From JAFDCJ01 sp964527835 (GTDB taxonomy: Bacteria; Desulfobacterota; Desulfobacteria; Desulfobacterales; JAFDCJ01), in the NCBI GenBank assembly GCA_964527835.1, contig CAZGNV010000004.1:62001-126000 (forward strand): a DNA stretch of 64,000 nt. Reading direction: 5' to 3'. Below, piece by piece: positions 60,032 through 64,000 of this stretch. Position 1 is the stretch's first letter. Every line of letters starts with the position of its first letter. Both the position numbers and the translations under genes were made by a program. A model generated the notes under the pieces. The model searched no databases, was not told the origin of the DNA, and saw only the letters and a program-made list of their open reading frames with translations.

Positions 60032-60859
60032 TTACTTTGTAAACGGGATCCAGCGCTGAATCAGCTGCTTCAGTTTTTTTTCGTTGGCGGGGTTTTCCAG
60101 GAATTCATTGACCGCCTGCAGCAGTTCGGGATCGTCCTTGCGAACCCCCCAGGCCAGGTTCTCCTGGGTCAGCAGCGTAAAGCGTCCCGTGGGTCCCCGC
60201 AGCACTGTCAGGCCGCGGTTTTCGTTTTCCGAGGCCAGGTAAAGGACCATTGGGGCGTCATAGACAAACAGGTCGATTTCTTTGTCGATCAGCGCCTTTA
60301 CGGCGGCTTGCGGTGTTGAGAACAATACTTTTTTGAAGTCGCTGAAGCGGGTTTCCACGAAATACCCGCCGGTGGTGTCCCTCACAGCCCCGATAACCGA
60401 ACTGGTGGTCAGCGAGAAAAAACCGGTGCTGAAACGGGCCGCGTCCACCATGCGGATTAAAGCCATCTGGCCGCTCTTAAAATACGGACGACAAAAGGCA
60501 ATTCGCACCTCCCGCAGAGGAGTGACGGTCAGTCCGGACATGATGATGTCAATGCGGTTTTCCAGCAGGGCCGGTATCTGGTCTTTCCATTTCAGTTCTA
60601 CGAAGCGCAGGGACCGGCCGAGGTGGGCGGCCAGCTCCCGGGCGAATTCCGCCTCCAGGCCGGTGATTTTGCCGTTCTGTTTGAAGATCAGCGGAGGAGC
60701 ATCCGGGGTGATGCCGACCCGCAGCAGGTTTTTGTCGGCGGCGGCAGTTGGGTTTCCGGCGGAGAGCTGCCCGTTGGCGGCACACCCAGCCAGCCCCAGG
60801 AGGCTGGCTGCCAGCAAAACAGCAGCGATCGGTCGGCATCTGTACCTATATCTGGGCAT
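60032..60859 (-). CDS. Solute-binding lipoprotein (PF00497 type)
   Basis: A 275-residue lipoprotein with signal peptide and lipobox LAGC near residue 26. RVGITPDAPPLIFKQNGKIT, GLEAEFARELAAHLG and MSGLTVTPLREVRIAFCRPY are typical of amino-acid ABC transporter binding proteins, which also occur as sensor domains. No transporter gene lies beside it. The orphan location suggests use with a distant transporter or as an accessory sensor. Confidence 0.88.
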   Translation of the reverse strand: MPRYRYRCRPIAAVLLAASLLGLAGCAANGQLSAGNPTAAADKNLLRVGITPDAPPLIFKQNGKITGLEAEFARELAAHLGRSLRFVELKWKDQIPALLENRIDIIMSGLTVTPLREVRIAFCRPYFKSGQMALIRMVDAARFSTGFFSLTTSSVIGAVRDTTGGYFVETRFSDFKKVLFSTPQAAVKALIDKEIDLFVYDAPMVLYLASENENRGLTVLRGPTGRFTLLTQENLAWGVRKDDPELLQAVNEFLENPANEKKLKQLIQRWIPFTK

Positions 60860-60888
60860 TTTTTACGGCTTCATCAACTTTAATGAAT

Positions 60889-60960
60889 TCATAAAAAGCT
60901 TATTTATACCGCGAGCGGCAACCTATGAACAACGAACTTGGGTTGACTTCGTTGGAAGTC
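60889..60960. repeat. Repeat module, second copy
   Basis: Forty-seven bases (60914-60960) are identical to 43648-43694, with related flanks. The outer end CATAAAAAGCTT resembles the CGTAAAAAGCTT start of the first copy. It lies alone here, without the rest of the larger repeat. Confidence 0.9.
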
Positions 60961-61063
60961 TTGGGTGAATGACGGGTTGCGCTTCCGCCAACCTCGATGG
61001 AAATATAGCATTTCTTGCAGTCCGATGTACAGCACCAATTTGTCCGCCGGCCCATGATTTTGC

Positions 61064-61094
61064 TTGACACCTTTGGACAAATTTGGGCTATAAT
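61064..61094 (+). promoter_or_regulatory. Sigma-70-type promoter of the cold-shock gene
   Basis: TTGACA at 61064-61069 and TATAAT at 61089-61094, both perfect consensus, with a slightly long 19-bp spacer. Transcription would begin near 61101, giving a leader of about 74 bases, which in cold-shock mRNAs can be regulatory. Confidence 0.75.
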
Positions 61095-61174
61095 AATCAA
61101 GTTCAATGAATTCAGGGGATTGACCCGTTCTCGTTCATTTTTCCAAGCAGGGTATGTGCCGGGAGTTTTCAATT

Positions 61175-61375
61175 ATGCCGCAGGGAACAGTCAAGTGGTT
61201 CAACAACAAGAGGGGTTGGGGCTTTATTGTCAAGGAAGACGGTGAAGACATTTTTGTGCATTACTCCGCCATCAGGGGCGATGGTTTCAAGTCCCTTGCC
61301 GAAGGTCAGCGCGTGCAGTTCGATATTGAACAGGGCGATAAGGGTCCTGCGGCAGCGAATGTCGAAGTTGTCTAG
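61175..61375 (+). CDS. Cold-shock protein (CspA family)
   Basis: A 66-residue OB-fold protein from ATG 61175. GTVKWFNNKRGWGFIV contains the RNP1-type motif (RGWGFI) and DIFVHYSAI the RNP2-type motif. Binds single-stranded RNA and DNA as an RNA chaperone. Single gene with a consensus promoter. Confidence 0.95.
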   Translation: MPQGTVKWFNNKRGWGFIVKEDGEDIFVHYSAIRGDGFKSLAEGQRVQFDIEQGDKGPAAANVEVV

Positions 61376-61409
61376 CGTCGGACCGAGTTTCAGCTGAACA
61401 ACCAGCCAT

Positions 61410-63107
61410 CTATTTTTCCAGCAGTTCCCGGGCATGGGCCAGGGTGGTGGGGGTGATTCGTTCCCCGCCCAGCATTCTGGCAATTTCCCGGTGGCGGTCC
61501 TTTTCGTTCAGCGGTCGAATCGTCGTGATGGTCCGGCCGTCGACAACCTGTTTGGCAATGCTGAAGTGCTGATCGGCGAACTTGGCAATCTGGGGCAGGT
61601 GGGTGATGCAGATGACCTGGTGATGTTTTGCCAGCACGGACAGCTTGCGACCGACGACTTCGGCCGTGCCGCCGCCGATGCCCGCATCCACTTCGTCAAA
61701 CACGATGGTTTCCACCGCACTGCCCCGGGCCAGGATGGCCTTTAAGGCCAGCACCACCCGGGACAGTTCGCCTCCGGAGGCAATGCCTGCCAGGGGTTTT
61801 AATTCCTCACCGGGGTTGGGAGCGATCATAAACGTTACCTGATCCATACCGGTTTGCTGGATGACATGCCCGTCGGTCTGCAGATGGGCACTGGTTTTTT
61901 CATCGGCCGCCACCCGGCGCAGGGCGGCTTCAAATTCCGTGTTGGCCATTTTCAGGGACTCCAGCTCGGCTGCGACCCGTTTTGCCAGCCTCGCGGCGGC
62001 TTTTTTTCGTTGTTGCGAAAGCTGCCGGGCCAGCACCACCAAACGGTTGTGATGTTCGTTCAGAGTGCTTTCGACCTGCTGAATTTCTTCGTCTATTCCG
62101 GCCACCTGGGACAGTTCCTGCCCGATCTGCGTCAGCCTGGATAGAACCGCATCCAGCGAGCCGCCGTATTTGCGTTTGAGCCGGTTGAGAGTGTCTAGCC
62201 GCTCCTCAACGATTTCAAGGCGTCCGTCATCCATCTGGATCAGGCTGAGGTGGGAGCGCAGTTGCTCCACCAGATCTTCGATTTGATAGGCGGCCGCGGC
62301 CAGATTGGCGGCGGTCGATTCGAGCTGGGCATCCACCCGGCCGGCCTTTTCCAGGTTCTTTTTTACTTCCAGCAGCCGTTCGATAATCGAACCCGATGCG
62401 CCGTAAAGTTCTTCAATGCTGTCAAAAACCGTCTGGTAGAGCATCTGGGCGTTTTTCAGCCGCAGCTGTTCCTGCTCCAGCTCGACATCTTCCCCGGGGT
62501 CGGGCCGGGCCCGCTGGATTTCTTGCTGCTGAAACTCCAGCAGTTCCATGTGCTCGGCCTGCCGCTTCCGGGTACGGTGCAATTGCTGAAGTTTTTCAAT
62601 CAGGGGAACAATTCGGTGGTGGGTGTCATGCACCTGTTGCCGCAGGGCCAAAAGGTCTGCAAACTGGTCAAGAATCAACAGTTGCTGTTCATCTTTCAAC
62701 AGACCCTGGTGGGCATGCTGGCCGGAAATGCTGGCCAGGTTTTCGGTGACCGTGTGCAACAGTCCGATGGTCGCGAGCCGTCCGTTGATGTACACCCGGT
62801 TGCTGTCGGTTCGAGAGATGATGCGGCGGATCACCAGATCCTGATCCATGTCGATGCCATGGGCGGCCAGGTTGGCGGCCAGGGTATCGGCGGTCGCGAC
62901 GTGAAACAGGGCTTCCAGTTCGGCGGTTTCGGCTCCCGTGCGCACCATGTCCGCCGATGCCCGGCTTCCCAGCAGCAGATTGACAGCCCCCAGGATGATG
63001 GATTTGCCGGCACCGGTTTCCCCGCTCAAAATAGTCATCCCTTCGGCAAAGCGGATCGTAAGATCGTCGATGATGGCGAAATTTCGAATGGACAGTTCTT
63101 TGAGCAT
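61410..63107 (-). CDS. recN: DNA repair protein RecN
   Basis: A 565-residue SMC-like ATPase. Walker A GETGAGKS at 29-36, a long coiled-coil middle (about 170-370), then the signature LAGIASGGELSRVVLAL and FDEVDAGIGG Walker B near the C-terminus. Acts in double-strand break repair. Starts 15 bp after the stop of the short HU-like gene. Confidence 0.96.
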   Translation of the reverse strand: MLKELSIRNFAIIDDLTIRFAEGMTILSGETGAGKSIILGAVNLLLGSRASADMVRTGAETAELEALFHVATADTLAANLAAHGIDMDQDLVIRRIISRTDSNRVYINGRLATIGLLHTVTENLASISGQHAHQGLLKDEQQLLILDQFADLLALRQQVHDTHHRIVPLIEKLQQLHRTRKRQAEHMELLEFQQQEIQRARPDPGEDVELEQEQLRLKNAQMLYQTVFDSIEELYGASGSIIERLLEVKKNLEKAGRVDAQLESTAANLAAAAYQIEDLVEQLRSHLSLIQMDDGRLEIVEERLDTLNRLKRKYGGSLDAVLSRLTQIGQELSQVAGIDEEIQQVESTLNEHHNRLVVLARQLSQQRKKAAARLAKRVAAELESLKMANTEFEAALRRVAADEKTSAHLQTDGHVIQQTGMDQVTFMIAPNPGEELKPLAGIASGGELSRVVLALKAILARGSAVETIVFDEVDAGIGGGTAEVVGRKLSVLAKHHQVICITHLPQIAKFADQHFSIAKQVVDGRTITTIRPLNEKDRHREIARMLGGERITPTTLAHARELLEK

Positions 63108-63122
63108 GAGCTGGCGGCGGTG

Positions 63123-63302
63123 TTATTCGGTTTCCATGTCTTCGGCCGAATAGGTTCCCCATTTGCCGATGGTGACGATGCCGTCTTCCTGCAGTCCCTC
63201 GGCAATGGATTCGAAAACGGCATCCACGGCCCGGTTTGCCAGTTTCGAGGGGATGTCGTCAAGTTTTTTTGCCACCCGTTTTACCAGTTGGGTCTTGTTC
63301 AT
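63123..63302 (-). CDS. Very short HU-like DNA-binding protein
   Basis: A 59-residue protein from ATG 63302. MNKTQLVKRVAKKLDDIPSK and AVDAVFESIAEGLQEDGIVTIGKWGTYS match the N-terminal helical half of HU/IHF proteins, but the chain stops after about 58 residues, before the beta-arm that inserts into DNA. No frameshifted continuation is visible before recN. It is either a truncated relic or a small natural variant. Close linkage to recN may be chance. Confidence 0.65.
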   Translation of the reverse strand: MNKTQLVKRVAKKLDDIPSKLANRAVDAVFESIAEGLQEDGIVTIGKWGTYSAEDMETE

Positions 63303-63375
63303 CCGCCGGTTCCTCCTGTTCAACTCCTATCAATGTGAAACGCCAAAATGGGTCGGCGTTCTGCCTGGGCTTGTT

Positions 63376-63409
63376 CGAGCGAGAAAGTCGTACTTTTTAC
63401 AGGGCCGTC
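63376..63409. repeat. Fragment of the intergenic repeat
   Basis: GAGCGAGAAAGTCGTACTTT followed by TTACAGGGCCGTC resembles the right end of copies B and C (GAGCGAGAAAATTCGACTTT). Only the end is left. Confidence 0.55.
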
Positions 63410-63495
63410 ATTTTCGTTATAATGACATAATTTGCCATCATCTGCAACGGGCACTCAAATCCCCGAACTTCCCCAGGCCATCTGTTTTCAATCCT

Positions 63496-63524
63496 TTGAC
63501 AATTGCGCAAATAATTCGTATAGT
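63496..63524 (+). promoter_or_regulatory. Sigma-70-type promoter
   Basis: TTGACA at 63496-63501 and TATAGT at 63519-63524 with a 17-bp spacer. It would drive the transporter gene at 63638. Confidence 0.75.
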
Positions 63525-63637
63525 GCACCGATGCTGACTGCCCGGCAGGGTGCTGGGGTTGCAGGCGTGATCGAAAAAACAACCCCGGAGTTGAAACATC
63601 CGGCAGAACATTATTTGCCGCAACAGGTTGATGCCAG

Positions 63638-64000
63638 ATGGATGTGGACCGCAATAAAATTAATTTTGTTTTCCAGGGCATTCTGGTGCTGGTGGCCCTG
63701 GGCGTGGTGCTCAAGTATGCGGGTGCGGCCATCCTGCCACTGATTATTGCCTGGCTGCTTTCCTATCTGCTCGCCCCGGTGGTCAACTTCATGACCCGGC
63801 GTAAAATTCCCACCACCCTGGCCGTTTTTATCGTTATCATTTTGTTGATGGGCATTTTGTATCTGTCGGGCACTTTCCTGTATGCCCGTCTTTCCGCCTT
63901 TGCGGCGGCTTATCCGAAGTATCATTCCCGGATGACCGAACTGATCGCCCTGGTCAACGACCGGTTGCATCTTGGCACCAACCCCCTTGATGGCGTCAAC
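63638..64000 (+). CDS. AI-2E family (PerM) transporter, partial
   Basis: The reading frame from ATG 63638 runs off the right edge: 121 codons are visible. The first segment contains hydrophobic helices (VFQGILVLVALGVVL, AAILPLIIAWLLSYLLAPVV and TLAVFIVIILLMGILYL) and the charged turn NFMTRRKIPTT, typical of AI-2E/PerM transporters. These export small molecules or act in sodium/proton exchange; the substrate is unknown. The rest lies beyond the window. Confidence 0.87.
   Translation, partial: MDVDRNKINFVFQGILVLVALGVVLKYAGAAILPLIIAWLLSYLLAPVVNFMTRRKIPTTLAVFIVIILLMGILYLSGTFLYARLSAFAAAYPKYHSRMTELIALVNDRLHLGTNPLDGVN

Larger units (their letters stand above)
60860..61174. other. Leader of the cold-shock gene with repeat module
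   Basis: A 315-bp gap. It contains the second copy of the repeat module (60889-60960) and the promoter of the cold-shock gene (61064-61094). No gene seen in between. Confidence 0.7.
63303..63637. other. Leader of the AI-2E transporter gene
   Basis: About 335 bp. It contains a fragment of the repeat family (63376-63409) and the promoter at 63496-63524. Nothing else is recognised. Confidence 0.6.

Noticed and set aside
1..64000. CRISPR arrays, rRNA, tRNA or a complete insertion sequence
   Set aside because: No regularly spaced repeats, no rRNA-like or foldable tRNA sequences and no transposase or integrase motif were seen on either strand.

Overview
The window is GC-rich, densely coded bacterial chromosome with Gram-negative envelope genes: LolA-like and lipid-A-type acyltransferase genes, outer-membrane-type lipoproteins and a PgpH-type HD protein. 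Glutaconyl-CoA decarboxylase-type carboxyltransferase, a biotin carrier, TRAP transport, a beta-keto-acid cleavage enzyme and many radical SAM proteins suggest an anaerobic Desulfobacterota (deltaproteobacterial) organism. That placement is inference from gene content. No rRNA, tRNA or CRISPR array was seen.

Region 1 (1-23480) is the most striking part. It is a large lipid/polyketide-type locus built around dissociated type II fatty acid synthase parts: four ketosynthases, one of them fused to a cysteine-less chain-length-factor-like domain, three acyl carrier proteins, an ApeI-like and an ApeP-like dehydratase, and a FabG-type ketoreductase. With these are a LolA-like protein, a small lipoprotein, two lysophospholipid acyltransferase-fold proteins, a GT2 glycosyltransferase, a hot-dog thioesterase and a DAK2-DegV (fatty-acid-kinase-like) fusion. 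This parts list resembles aryl polyene clusters, but five radical SAM enzymes, a Tat-exported DUF362 protein and two adjacent paralogous proteins of unknown family are interleaved. The genes form a leftward operon (8946 to 1), a rightward operon (9366-14384) and a second leftward operon (23480 to 14371), many with stop/start overlaps. The product is not identifiable from sequence; an envelope-anchored, radically modified acyl chain is the best inference.

Region 2 (23686-25528) holds a phosphoribosyltransferase-like protein and a metallo-beta-lactamase-fold protein. Region 3 (25525-30990) is an accessory island: a degenerate DUF4160 gene, a translationally coupled pair encoding a double-HEPN protein and a SLATT-type two-helix membrane protein (candidate defence module), a C-terminally short iron-sulfur protein, an orphan gene, a higBA toxin-antitoxin pair, and attC-like hairpins.

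Region 4 (30988-36965) is a nucleoside/nucleobase import operon (BMP-type binding protein, double ATPase, two permeases) ending in a CodA-like cytosine deaminase, with a terminator-like hairpin after the binding-protein gene. Region 5 (37369-44983) carries a metallo-beta-lactamase-fold protein, a GMC-like oxidoreductase, a fragment of a DAO-type oxidase, a LarA-like protein, a small zinc-ribbon protein, an exported thioredoxin-domain (DUF255) protein and a membrane ferredoxin-type protein. Region 6 (45260-50348) is a catabolic block: cyclase-family hydrolase, complete TRAP transporter and beta-keto-acid cleavage enzyme. Region 7 (50377-64000) contains PilZ, class A beta-lactamase-like, M23 peptidase, GcdA-like carboxyltransferase with a divergent biotin carrier, PgpH-like HD phosphohydrolase, FHA, transglutaminase-like, solute-binding lipoprotein, cold-shock, RecN, a very short HU-like protein and the start of an AI-2E family transporter.

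A family of intergenic repeats with terminal inverted repeats recurs through the window, including one near-complete 293-bp copy, and looks like a non-autonomous mobile element family.
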